DNA from: Bacteroidales bacterium
GTDB lineage: Bacteria > Bacteroidota > Bacteroidia > Bacteroidales > F082
Direction of reading: 5' to 3'
Assembly (NCBI GenBank): GCA_017632935.1
Contig: JAGBQJ010000002.1
Location: 44,599-108,598, forward strand
DNA: 64,000 nt
The notes under the pieces were generated by a model. The model was not told the origin of the DNA. It saw only the letters and a program-made list of their open reading frames with translations, and did no database searches. Shown here in pieces: positions 17,446 through 24,986 of the stretch; the first letter of the stretch is position 1; each line of letters starts with the position of its first letter. A program made the position numbers and the translations under genes.

Positions 17446-17742
17446 TTAAGGAATAACGCGGAGAGAATCGGGGCCGAGACCGAGAAAAGCGGAATTTCTT
17501 TCTTCCAAATCCCTGGTCAAACGCTCTTTTTCAGTGAGATTCTCAATCCCTTTATCCTCAGAAGATGAGCTTTTCTGCATCTCTGTTTCGATTTCTTCAG
17601 AAAAGTCATCGGGATCGGGGAAGTATTCGTCTTTAAGATTGAAGTTGCTGAAATAGAAGGCTAGTAACACTACCTCCACTACGCAAAAGGCAATGAACAG
17701 AAACCTTAAATGGTTGGCTCGTTTATTAGCATGAGCGCTCAT
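17446..17742 (-). CDS. Small single-pass membrane protein
   Basis: 98 residues: a short basic N-terminus, one membrane helix (FLFIAFCVVEVVLLAFYF, about 14-31), then an acidic charged tail (DPDDFSEEIETEMQKSSSSE) with EKERLTRDLEERN. No family recognised. It begins 2 bp after the stop of the 50-residue gene at 17745-17897, with which it forms a two-gene unit. Confidence 0.65.
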   Translation of the reverse strand: MSAHANKRANHLRFLFIAFCVVEVVLLAFYFSNFNLKDEYFPDPDDFSEEIETEMQKSSSSEDKGIENLTEKERLTRDLEERNSAFLGLGPDSLRVIP

Positions 17743-17744
17743 GG

Positions 17745-17897
17745 TTACGGGAAGATAAAGGTCTCCGTCGTCACATTGTTAGTGGTTATGCCTCTACCAC
17801 CACCTCGAGAGGCACACAGCACACCATGCACTTCCAAGCTAATGACTTCTGCCATCGGCGGCTCATAGGTTTTCCTATTAGCTTTTGCTTGTCTCAT
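17745..17897 (-). CDS. 50-residue protein with C-terminal Cys/Gly-rich segment
   Basis: ATG 17895-17897 to TAA 17745-17747. The protein starts MRQAKANRKTYEPPMAEVIS, continues LEVHGVLCASRGGGRG and ends in a Thr-rich tail. The core pattern Y-x-x-P-x-x-E-V-I-x-L-x-x-x-G-x-L-C-x-S-x-G-G-G recurs in many tiny Bacteroidales proteins (from memory), which is why I treat it as real. A minus-strand TATTTTTG box at 17957-17964 gives a leader of about 50 nt. It is directly followed by the small membrane protein. Function unknown; a secreted or modified peptide with the membrane protein as partner is one speculation. Confidence 0.6.
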   Translation of the reverse strand: MRQAKANRKTYEPPMAEVISLEVHGVLCASRGGGRGITTNNVTTETFIFP

Positions 17898-18015
17898 TTT
17901 GTTTAGGTTTGTATTGTCATACAACGAGTGACCCTTAAGACCACTCTTAGACGCTGCAAAAATACAAATAATTTAAATACCCAACATCTTTTTTTTCAAA
18001 AAATTCAAAAAAAGC

Positions 18016-18771
18016 TTATCCCTTGATTTGCACCACATTACCTTCGTCAATAAGCGGCTGCACCAAAGCCCTCATCTCCTCTACTGTGAATTTCTGCAAA
18101 CCTTCCTCAGGCGTGGGCCTGTCGATAGTGTAGACCATGATTTCGCGCGGCTTCAAGAGGCGTACGATAGTCATCCAACCGTTCAGCACCTCGGGACTTG
18201 ACGAGTCGAAGTCCTTGCTTTTCAGGAACATCGTCTGCAGGATAAAGTCGCCGTGAAACTGTTTCAAGGCTTCCACGACACGGTGGATGTCGTAGCCAGG
18301 TGTCGGATGGTTAATCTTCTCAATCAGTTCGTTAGTCGGGGCATCGATTTTCATCGTCGGGTTGTCGACCTTGCGCAAAGCGTTGAACACCTCGGGCTTG
18401 TGTACCATGGTGGCGTTCGAGAGCACCGTGATCTTCGAATTAGGATAATACTGGTCGCGGAGCCTTATCGTGTCGTTGATGATTTGCGGAAACTCGGGGT
18501 TAAGGGTCGGCTCGCCGTCACCGCTGAAAGTGATGGAATCGATGGATATGCCATCGGATTTGCATTGTTGCAGCTTGGCTTCCAAGGCTTTGCGCACTTT
18601 TTCGGCCGAGGGCAACTGTGTATCGTCGCGCCCGTCTTTGTTCCAGCCGCACTCGCAATAGATACAGTCGAAGGTGCAGATTTTCCCGTTCTCGGGGAGC
18701 AAATTAATACCTAAGGAGCTGCCTAAACGGCGGCTCCTTATAGGTCCGAATACTACTTCCTCTCTAATCAT
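18016..18771 (-). CDS. Radical SAM protein (COG0731-like)
   Basis: 251 residues from ATG 18771 (MIREEVVFGPIRSRRLG); an upstream TTG is less likely. The cluster motif CTFDCIYCEC binds the 4Fe-4S cluster; SFSGDGEPTLNPEF is the glycine-rich SAM motif and TVLSNATM and MKIDAPT follow. Related proteins in Bacteroidota lie beside rny; the substrate is unknown. The gene follows rny with 15 bp between, so the two are probably co-transcribed. Confidence 0.88.
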   Translation of the reverse strand: MIREEVVFGPIRSRRLGSSLGINLLPENGKICTFDCIYCECGWNKDGRDDTQLPSAEKVRKALEAKLQQCKSDGISIDSITFSGDGEPTLNPEFPQIINDTIRLRDQYYPNSKITVLSNATMVHKPEVFNALRKVDNPTMKIDAPTNELIEKINHPTPGYDIHRVVEALKQFHGDFILQTMFLKSKDFDSSSPEVLNGWMTIVRLLKPREIMVYTIDRPTPEEGLQKFTVEEMRALVQPLIDEGNVVQIKG

Positions 18772-18786
18772 GATACTGGAAGTCAA

Positions 18787-20358
18787 TTACTTCGCATATT
18801 GCACAGCTCTTGTCTCGCGGATGACCGTAATCTTGATCTGACCCGGATAGGTCATCTCGGTCTGGATCTGCTTCGAGAGGTCGTAGGCAATGCGGTCGGC
18901 GTCTTGGTCGGTCACCTTGTCGGCACCCACGATGACGCGCAGTTCACGGCCAGCCTGGATGGCGTAGGTCTTCACCACACCTGGATAACTCATGGCCATG
19001 TCTTCCAACTTGTTGAGACGCTGGATATAGGCCTCCACCACCTCGCGGCGGGCACCCGGACGGGCACCCGAGATGGCGTCGCAGACCTGCACGATGGGCG
19101 AGATCAGGTTGTCCATCTCGATTTCCTCGTGGTGGGCACCGATGGCATTGCAGATGTCAGGTTTCTCCTTCAGGCGCTCGGCGACCTTCATACCCAAGAT
19201 GGCGTGCGGCAGCTCTTCCTCGTTCTCAGCCACCTTACCGATGTCGTGCAACAGGCCAGCGCGCTTGGCAGCTTTCACGTTGAGGCCGAGTTCGGCGGCC
19301 ATGGTGGCGCAGAGCTTGGCGGTCTCGACGGAGTGCTGCAGCAGGTTCTGGCCATAGCTGGTGCGGTATTTCATGCGGCCAATCATCTTGATCAGCTCGG
19401 GGTTGAGGTTGTGGACGCCGAGGTCGATGGAAGTACGCTTACCGGTCTCCATAATCTCTTGATCCACTTGCTTTTCCACCTTATGCACCACTTCTTCGAT
19501 GCGGGCGGGGTGGATGCGGCCGTCGACGACGAGCTTCTGCAAGGAGAGGCGGGCGATTTCGCGGCGGATGGGGTCGAAGCCGGAGATGAGGATGGCGTCA
19601 GGGCTGTCGTCGATGATGATTTCAACACCCGTGAGCGACTCAAGGGTGCGGATGTTACGACCTTCGCGGCCGATGATACGACCCTTAATCTCGTCATTTT
19701 CAATGTTGAACACGCTGACGGTATTCTCGATGGCCGTCTCCGAAGCCGTGCGTTGGATGGTCTCCAGCACGATCTTCTTGGCCGTCTGGGCAGCGCTCAT
19801 CTTGGCCTCCTCGGTGACTTCCTTCACGTAGACCATGGCGTCGGCCTGCGCCTCTTCCTTAATCAGTTCGATGAGTTGCTCCTTAGCTTCCTTGGCAGAG
19901 AGGCCCGAGATGGTCTCCAGCTTCTTGGAAGCCTCGCTGTGCATGCGGTCGAGGTCGGCTCTCTTCTTGTTGAAGGTCTCTATCTGGCTTTCCAGCTTCT
20001 GTTGCATGGCCTGGACTTCCTTGCCTTTGCGCTGGGCCTCGTCCATCTTCTGGGCGGCGTCTTGTTTCAGTTGGTTGGCCTTCTGCTCCACCTTCTGGGC
20101 GGCGCGGTTGCGCTCCTCGCAGGCTTTCTCGTGTTCGTCCTTCATCTGGAGGAACTTCTCCTTGGCTTGCAGGATGCGTTCCTTCTTGATGACTTCGGCC
20201 TTTTCCTTGGCCTCTTCGAGCAATGCCTGTTCTTCTTTGGTGACAGCTTTTTTCAGCAGGGTGGACGTGATGAAATAACCTACCGCAAGGCCCACGACCA
20301 AAGCCACCGCTGCGGCGATAATAATCCAAGTTGTTGGTGAAATGGTGAGTAATAACAT
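18787..20358 (-). CDS. rny: Ribonuclease Y
   Basis: 523 residues. N-terminal membrane helix ([20 protein letters not shown]), long coiled coil (about 40-200; [20 protein letters not shown] onward), KH domain with [15 protein letters not shown], and an HD domain with the HDIGK metal site and GAHHEEIEM. It starts mRNA decay at the inner membrane by endonucleolytic cleavage. The preceding 270 bp hold a candidate structured RNA. Confidence 0.96.
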   Translation of the reverse strand: MLLLTISPTTWIIIAAAVALVVGLAVGYFITSTLLKKAVTKEEQALLEEAKEKAEVIKKERILQAKEKFLQMKDEHEKACEERNRAAQKVEQKANQLKQDAAQKMDEAQRKGKEVQAMQQKLESQIETFNKKRADLDRMHSEASKKLETISGLSAKEAKEQLIELIKEEAQADAMVYVKEVTEEAKMSAAQTAKKIVLETIQRTASETAIENTVSVFNIENDEIKGRIIGREGRNIRTLESLTGVEIIIDDSPDAILISGFDPIRREIARLSLQKLVVDGRIHPARIEEVVHKVEKQVDQEIMETGKRTSIDLGVHNLNPELIKMIGRMKYRTSYGQNLLQHSVETAKLCATMAAELGLNVKAAKRAGLLHDIGKVAENEEELPHAILGMKVAERLKEKPDICNAIGAHHEEIEMDNLISPIVQVCDAISGARPGARREVVEAYIQRLNKLEDMAMSYPGVVKTYAIQAGRELRVIVGADKVTDQDADRIAYDLSKQIQTEMTYPGQIKITVIRETRAVQYAK

Positions 20359-20401
20359 TTTAAAACTCTGTTTTTACTCGAAAAATGAGGAGGAAATAAA
20401 G

Positions 20402-20592
20402 AGAAACTGCCTGCCCTTGGAGATGCGTAAACTCCAAATAATACGCTTGTGGCCACCGCGTTGCGCAAACGTCCACCGGCACCATAAGGTACTTCCCCGA
20501 AAGGAATGAGGCCTGTTTTTACAGAGCGCGAGTAGACCGATTAATGTGTTGATAGTGTTGAGTTTACCAAATGCGCTGAACAGGCAGTCCCA
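20402..20592 (-). ncRNA. Candidate rod-shaped RNA, 6S-like (ssrS)
   Basis: The zapA-rny spacer has no protein-like frame but folds as a long symmetric rod: 20406-20413 pairs with 20581-20588 (8 bp), 20427-20434 with 20560-20567 (8 bp), with 13-nt internal segments on each side, and a small hairpin (TTCC/GGAA, 20493-20506) at the exact middle. On the minus strand the 3' side of the central bubble contains GTATTATTTG next to the inner helix, resembling the phylum -7 box, as expected for an RNA that mimics an open promoter. The location next to zapA matches the known zapA-ssrS linkage in proteobacteria. Covariation was not tested. Confidence 0.5.
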
Positions 20593-20629
20593 GATCTTCA
20601 AAGAACGATTCCACGTGATAGGCGCGGAA

Positions 20630-20914
20630 CTATGGTTGTTCGCTCAATAAGTTGTTCAAGTCCACCAACTTACGTTCCAGATTCTGATTGCGATAGGTCA
20701 GTTCAGCGTCCATCTTCACCACCGAGGTGGCAAACTGCAAGGCGGTCATCGAAAGCAAATCCTGCACGTCCTTGTAGGCGTAATGCTTCGAATAATACTT
20801 AATCCTCTCGTTGATGAGGCTGCCGGCCTTGCGGACCTTCTCTTCGTCAGCGCGGGCCACCGACAAGCGGTATGGCCTATCCAACAGGGTGATATTGATT
20901 GTGATCTCATCCAT
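20630..20914 (-). CDS. zapA: Cell division protein ZapA
   Basis: 94 residues from ATG 20914; a TTG five codons upstream is less likely. ITINITLLDRPYRLSVARADEEKVRKAG matches the N-terminal ZapA domain, followed by a coiled coil (AELTYRNQNLERKLVDLNNL). ZapA bundles FtsZ filaments at the division ring. The upstream coiled-coil gene ends 23 bp before. Confidence 0.85.
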   Translation of the reverse strand: MDEITINITLLDRPYRLSVARADEEKVRKAGSLINERIKYYSKHYAYKDVQDLLSMTALQFATSVVKMDAELTYRNQNLERKLVDLNNLLSEQP

Positions 20915-20937
20915 CTCGCTGACTTTCAAGTATCTGT

Positions 20938-21231
20938 TTATTCCTTACTGTTCAAAATCGAAACGCATCGGTCGATTTCCCTCACCAACTCTTTTATGAG
21001 TTTTCTTCCTTCTTCTACTTCTCCCTCGTTGTCGAGTGCGTTAACAATTGTAGATTTATTTATTTTGTCCTGCAACTCCTCCACCGAGCGGCGCAACGTC
21101 AGATTTTCCTGGTCCAACGCGGCGTTTTCCTCGGTGAGCCGCTTGTTTTCCACAGCCAACTGGTTTTTCTCATCAAGCAACTTCCTCAATTTCAGCTCAA
21201 TTTCGGATACTATGATGCTCAAGTCAGCCAT
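20938..21231 (-). CDS. Coiled-coil protein beside zapA
   Basis: 97 residues from ATG 21231. Almost the whole chain is a heptad coiled coil (LRKLLDEKNQLAVENKRLTE and ENAALDQENLTLRRSVEELQ), followed by a short C-terminal helix (ELVREIDRCVSILNS). Position next to zapA suggests a division-ring partner, comparable to ZapB in role but not shown to be homologous. Co-directional with zapA. Confidence 0.75.
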   Translation of the reverse strand: MADLSIIVSEIELKLRKLLDEKNQLAVENKRLTEENAALDQENLTLRRSVEELQDKINKSTIVNALDNEGEVEEGRKLIKELVREIDRCVSILNSKE

Positions 21232-21368
21232 GGCGCAAACGGTCTTGGAATTGTGGCACAAAAATACGGATTTCTACGTTACTTCGCCTCGTTTTGAGAA
21301 ATTTTTTCCTAAAACAGCCACACAAAGCCGAAAAATCCCTACTTTTATCGCTTTAAAACCTGTTGATA

Positions 21369-22940
21369 ATGAAAACAAAAAGGCTCACTCTTATGATTGC
21401 ACTGACCGCGATTCTCGCTTCATGCGCCCCGAAAGAAACCTCCCTGACCATCATCGAAACCACTGATACTCACGGACGTTACGACGAATTTGCCAACGAC
21501 GCCCTCGTCATCCGGCAGATGAAAGCCGAATTGGGCGACCACCTGATTTTGCTCGACAACGGCGACGACCTGCAAGGCACGCCCTTCCAGTATTGTTCCA
21601 ACCAAGATGCCGAGCACCCCAACCTTGTTTCGGAAGTGCTCAATTTCTTCCCATACGATGCCGTAGGCGTTGGTAATCACGACATTGAGGCAGGCCGCAA
21701 GGTGTTCGACCGCGTGTATTCCGAAGTGAAGATGCCCGTGCTCTGCGCCAACGTCATCGACGAGACGACGGGCGAGCCTTATTTCACACCTTATATAATA
21801 ATGGAGCGCGACGGCTTCAAAATCGCGGTCTTGGGTCTACTCACACCCTACGTCGTAACCTGGGTGCCCGACCGTCTGAGGCCTGGCCTGCGCTTTGACA
21901 ATCTCGAGGAAGCCGCCGCCCAATGGGTGAAGACCATACAAGAAAAGGAACATCCCGACCTGATGGTGGGTCTGTTCCATTCTGGCTGGGAGCCCATGGC
22001 CCAAAACCTGCCGCCCGACCACCCGCTGGGTCGCGAAAACGCCACGAAATGGGTGGCCGAGAACGTGCCCGGCTTCGATCTCATCCTCTACGGCCACGAC
22101 CACCGCTCGCGAGCCGAGAAACTCACCAACATCGCCGGTGAGTCTGTCTACGTGCTCAACTCGGGCTGCCGTGGCGCAGGCTTGGCCAAAGCCGAAGTGA
22201 CACTGAAGAAAGGCCAAAAACCGCAAATCAGCGTCGAGCTGATGCCCACCGACGGCGAGCACAAAGACGAGGCCTTCCTCGCCATGCTCCAGCCCTACCT
22301 CGACCGCGCCGAGGACTACAAACAACGCGAAGTGACTGAGCTGCTTGTCAGCATCAGTTCCGACGATGCCTTCAAAGGCCCCAGCCTCTGGGTCGACGAA
22401 ATCCATCGATGCCAGTTGGAGACCGCCGAGGCTGAAGGCATCCACGCCGACATCTCCATGGCCGCACCCCTCCTTGGCGGCAAGACCCTCAAGCCCGGGA
22501 CGCTGAAAATCAACGACTTCTTCATGTGGTATCCCTTTGAGAACTCGCTGGCCGTCATGTCGATGACGGGCAAGGAAGTGAAGGCCTTCCTCGAATATGC
22601 CTACGAGATGAAAGAGCCTATCTACAACTTCGACTCGGGCGCGGGCATCATTTACGAAGTCACGGAGGCCAACCCCATGGGCGAGCGCATCAACATCCTC
22701 AGCATGGCTGACGGCACGCCCTTCGACATGGACAAGACTTACAACGTGGTGATGAACTCCTACCGCTCGATGGGCGGCGGCAACCACCTCATCAACGGCG
22801 TCGGCTGGCCGCAGGAGGAGATCAAAAACCACGTCGTGTGGCAAAGCGACCGCGACCTGCGCTCCCTTTTCATCGACTGGGCCGCTAAGAAAGGCGTGCT
22901 GGATACGGAGACGCTTAACTGCTGGAAGATTATCAAATGA
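21369..22940 (+). CDS. 5'-nucleotidase/UshA-family lipoprotein
   Basis: 523 residues from ATG 21369. Signal peptide with lipobox ILASC (Cys19), so lipid-anchored. The metallophosphatase domain has TTDTHGRYDEF, LDNGDDLQGTP, GNHDIEAG, HSGWEP and LYGHDHRS (dinuclear metal site); the C-terminal nucleotidase domain has MSMTGKEVKAFLEYA and NSYRSMGGGNHLI. It likely hydrolyses extracellular or periplasmic nucleotides for salvage. The stop TGA (22938-22940) is the first three bases of an inverted repeat element. Confidence 0.9.
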   Translation: MKTKRLTLMIALTAILASCAPKETSLTIIETTDTHGRYDEFANDALVIRQMKAELGDHLILLDNGDDLQGTPFQYCSNQDAEHPNLVSEVLNFFPYDAVGVGNHDIEAGRKVFDRVYSEVKMPVLCANVIDETTGEPYFTPYIIMERDGFKIAVLGLLTPYVVTWVPDRLRPGLRFDNLEEAAAQWVKTIQEKEHPDLMVGLFHSGWEPMAQNLPPDHPLGRENATKWVAENVPGFDLILYGHDHRSRAEKLTNIAGESVYVLNSGCRGAGLAKAEVTLKKGQKPQISVELMPTDGEHKDEAFLAMLQPYLDRAEDYKQREVTELLVSISSDDAFKGPSLWVDEIHRCQLETAEAEGIHADISMAAPLLGGKTLKPGTLKINDFFMWYPFENSLAVMSMTGKEVKAFLEYAYEMKEPIYNFDSGAGIIYEVTEANPMGERINILSMADGTPFDMDKTYNVVMNSYRSMGGGNHLINGVGWPQEEIKNHVVWQSDRDLRSLFIDWAAKKGVLDTETLNCWKIIK

Positions 22941-23032
22941 CGCGAAGCGTCACTGCGAGGTACGAAGCAGTCCAGACATGAAGCTTTTTTTCTGGATTGC
23001 TTCGTCGTTCCTCCTCGCAATGACGCGAAGCG
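22938..23032. repeat. Inverted repeat element of the TGACGCGAAGCG type, copy 1
   Basis: Left arm begins TGACGCGAAGCGTCACTGCG and runs to 22975; right arm (22992-23032) reads CTGGATTGCTTCGTCGTTCC and on to AATGACGCGAAGCG. The arms are imperfect reverse complements. Similar sequence lies at 56891-56973. It fills the spacer between the nucleotidase and DUF2851 genes. Confidence 0.85.
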
Positions 23033-23050
23033 ACAACAAAAACGCGATAA

Positions 23051-24301
23051 ATGAGAGAAGAATTCCTATACTACATTTGGGAGAACCGCTTGATTGACAA
23101 AGACTTGAAGACAGCGGAAGGCGAAGCTGTGGACGTGGTCGCGACAGGTTACCGTAACACCGACTCCGGCCCTGATTTTCTGGAAGCTAAAATCCAAATC
23201 GGGGACAAGCTCTGGGCGGGACATGTGGAGCTCCACGTGAAGAGCAGCGACTGGAAACGTCACGGGCACCAAAACGACAAAGCCTACAAAAACGTCATCC
23301 TGCATGTGGTGTATGAAAACGACCTCCAAGTCAACGACATCCCGACCTTGGAGTTGAAAGGCCATTTCGATGAAACATTGTTTGCTCAGTATCAGAAGCT
23401 TATCTCCTCAAAAAACTGGATTCCCTGCGAGAAAAGCATCGCCAAAGTGCCTGTGTTCACCCGCCTTTCCTGGCTCGACAGGATGACCGTGGAACGCTTG
23501 GAGAGCAAGTCAGAAATTGTCACCAAGATATTGGAAGCCAACCAATTCGACTGGGAAGATGCGCTCTACAAGCTGCTGATGCGCTATTTCGGCCTGAAAG
23601 TGAACAACGAGGCGTTTGAGTATTTGGCCAACATCCTGCCTTTCAAGACTTTGCTGAAGCATGCCGACAACCTTGTGCAGGTCGAAGCCATGCTGATGGG
23701 CTGCGCGGGCTTCCTTGAGGCCGACTTCACAGAGGAATATCCCATGCTGCTGAAGCGCGAGTTTGCCGTCATGCGGGCCAAGTTCAACCTTTTGACCATG
23801 CCTGCCGAACGGTGGAAGTTCATGCGCATGCGGCCGAGCAATTTCCCGACCATCCGTCTGGCGCAGATGGCGCAGCTGATCCACAAAAACGGTTGCCTGC
23901 TCTCCAAAATCAAAGCGGCGAAGGACACGGACGAGGTCAAGGCGCTGTTTGACGTGGAAGCCTCTGAATACTGGAAAACGCATTATAGATTTGAATTCCC
24001 AGCCGAATCGAGACCCAAACATTTGGGCGACGCCACCGCTGACGTGTTGATGATCAATGCCGTGGCACCTTTGCTGTTTTGCTACGGCAAGCTGCATAAG
24101 GACGAATCGGTGTGCGAGACGGCGTTGCAGTTTTTGGAAGACACTGACGCTGAGGACAATACCATCATCCGGCATTTCGCGTCGTATGGCCTCAAGGCGG
24201 AGAACGCCATGCAGTCGCAGGCGCTGCTACACCTTATTAATATATATTGCAAACGGAAACGTTGTTTGGAATGCAGGATTGGGGCTGTATTGTTGAGATA
24301 A
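23051..24301 (+). CDS. DUF2851 family protein
   Basis: 416 residues. MREEFLYYIWENRLID, SGPDFLEAKIQIGDKLWAGH, VELHVKSSDW and NVILHVVYEND are signature stretches of DUF2851, a Bacteroidota family without known function. No signal peptide; charged, mixed alpha/beta. The SGPDF...E-V-H arrangement resembles a restriction-endonuclease-like core (Asp, Glu and Lys spaced as in PD-(D/E)xK), but I cannot confirm this. The last codons (LINIYC) use AT-rich codons. Confidence 0.85.
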   Translation: MREEFLYYIWENRLIDKDLKTAEGEAVDVVATGYRNTDSGPDFLEAKIQIGDKLWAGHVELHVKSSDWKRHGHQNDKAYKNVILHVVYENDLQVNDIPTLELKGHFDETLFAQYQKLISSKNWIPCEKSIAKVPVFTRLSWLDRMTVERLESKSEIVTKILEANQFDWEDALYKLLMRYFGLKVNNEAFEYLANILPFKTLLKHADNLVQVEAMLMGCAGFLEADFTEEYPMLLKREFAVMRAKFNLLTMPAERWKFMRMRPSNFPTIRLAQMAQLIHKNGCLLSKIKAAKDTDEVKALFDVEASEYWKTHYRFEFPAESRPKHLGDATADVLMINAVAPLLFCYGKLHKDESVCETALQFLEDTDAEDNTIIRHFASYGLKAENAMQSQALLHLINIYCKRKRCLECRIGAVLLR

Positions 24302-24689
24302 TCGTTCCTTTTTCCTTTACCTCTCGCTTTTTCTTTATTTCAAATCCATATTTTTCATAATTTTGTAGGCTTAAATTATTTAATGTGGAGAGAACTGGCC
24401 GAAGGCAACTCCAAGGCCGCAAAGGCAACGGTTGTGGTGGATGCCTTGATACAGTCGACCTGGGACCAATCAGTAACAAAACCGGTTACCTCTACGCCAA
24501 CAGCGCCAACACGACGCTCACGTTTTCAGGGACGCTGGCTGGCACTGTCGCGGCCACGCCTTTGGTGTACGTCAGCCAAGCCACTCTCAAAGGCTTCAAC
24601 CTCATCGACAACATGACGGGTGAGGATGTCGACCTGCTGGCCTCCAAGCTGGTCGCTGAGCCTATTGTGCGAATGGGGAAATCCGTTTT

Positions 24690-24717
24690 GTAGAGACGTG
24701 CCATGGCGCGTCTCTAC
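24690..24717 (+). repeat. GTAGAGAC palindrome, copy E
   Basis: Identical to copies B, H and J, centre GTGCCATGGCGC. The flanks (CGTTTT on the left, AAATTGTGGATATGACGGGA on the right) match those of copy H in the intact gene, so the palindrome was carried along by duplication or gene conversion. Confidence 0.92.
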
Positions 24718-24751
24718 AAATTGTGGATATGACGGGACGCGTGGTATTCGA

Positions 24752-24790
24752 TGGAGACGTTTCAGGAGACGTTTCAGGAAACGTCTCTAC
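24752..24790. repeat. GTAGAGAC-family palindrome with partial tandem, copy E2
   Basis: GAGACGTTTC-AG-GAAACGTCTC (24766-24787) plus the outer TAC; the left GGAGACGTTTCA unit is repeated once at 24753-24765. It is translated in the pseudogene frame as GDVSGDVSGNVST. Confidence 0.8.
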
Positions 24791-24898
24791 GGCCAACATG
24801 GCACCGGGCGTGTACGTGTTGCGCCTCATCGAGGGCGAGGGCGTCAGGACCCAAAAGGTCGTGATCGAATAAACGAACCCAACCCCATCTGATATGTC

Positions 24899-24934
24899 GC
24901 GGCCTGCCAAACACTTGGCAGGCCGCTTTTTTTT
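24899..24934 (+). terminator. Intrinsic terminator after the pseudogene
   Basis: GCGGCCTGCCAA-ACAC-TTGGCAGGCCGC followed by eight T. It shows that the broken gene still has its own 3' end and insulates the protease gene. Confidence 0.92.
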
Positions 24935-24957
24935 GTGGTCAGATCGGGCAAAATTCG

Positions 24958-24965
24958 TATTTTTG
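24958..24965 (+). promoter_or_regulatory. Promoter of the S8 protease gene
   Basis: TATTTTTG -7 box with TTTG at 24932-24935 (22-bp spacer), 21 bp before ATG 24987. Confidence 0.65.
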
Positions 24966-24986
24966 CAGATTAAATCATTTTTGGAA

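Larger units (their letters stand above)
24385..24872 (+). pseudogene. Broken copy of a T9SS-exported protein C-terminus
   Basis: The frame 24385-24692 contains SNKTGYLYANSANTTLTFSG, nearly identical to the protease at 24987-28796, then jumps to IDNMTGEDVDLLASK, missing about 180 residues. After a frameshift near 24665-24675 the alternative frame continues GEIRFVETCHGASLQIVDMT to a T9SS-type sorting end (PGVYVLRLIEGEGVRTQKV) and TAA at 24870-24872. No start with a signal peptide exists. It carries one full palindrome copy and a second, partly duplicated one. It is followed by a strong terminator. Confidence 0.8.

Noticed and set aside
20374-20601. A 75-codon minus-strand frame in the zapA-rny spacer
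   Set aside because: Composition unlike neighbouring proteins and overlaps a symmetric RNA fold; structured RNA is the better explanation.
24894-24986. N-terminal extension of the S8 protease (MSRPAKHLAGRFFLW...)
   Set aside because: It is the translation of an intrinsic terminator plus promoter; the real start gives a proper signal peptide.
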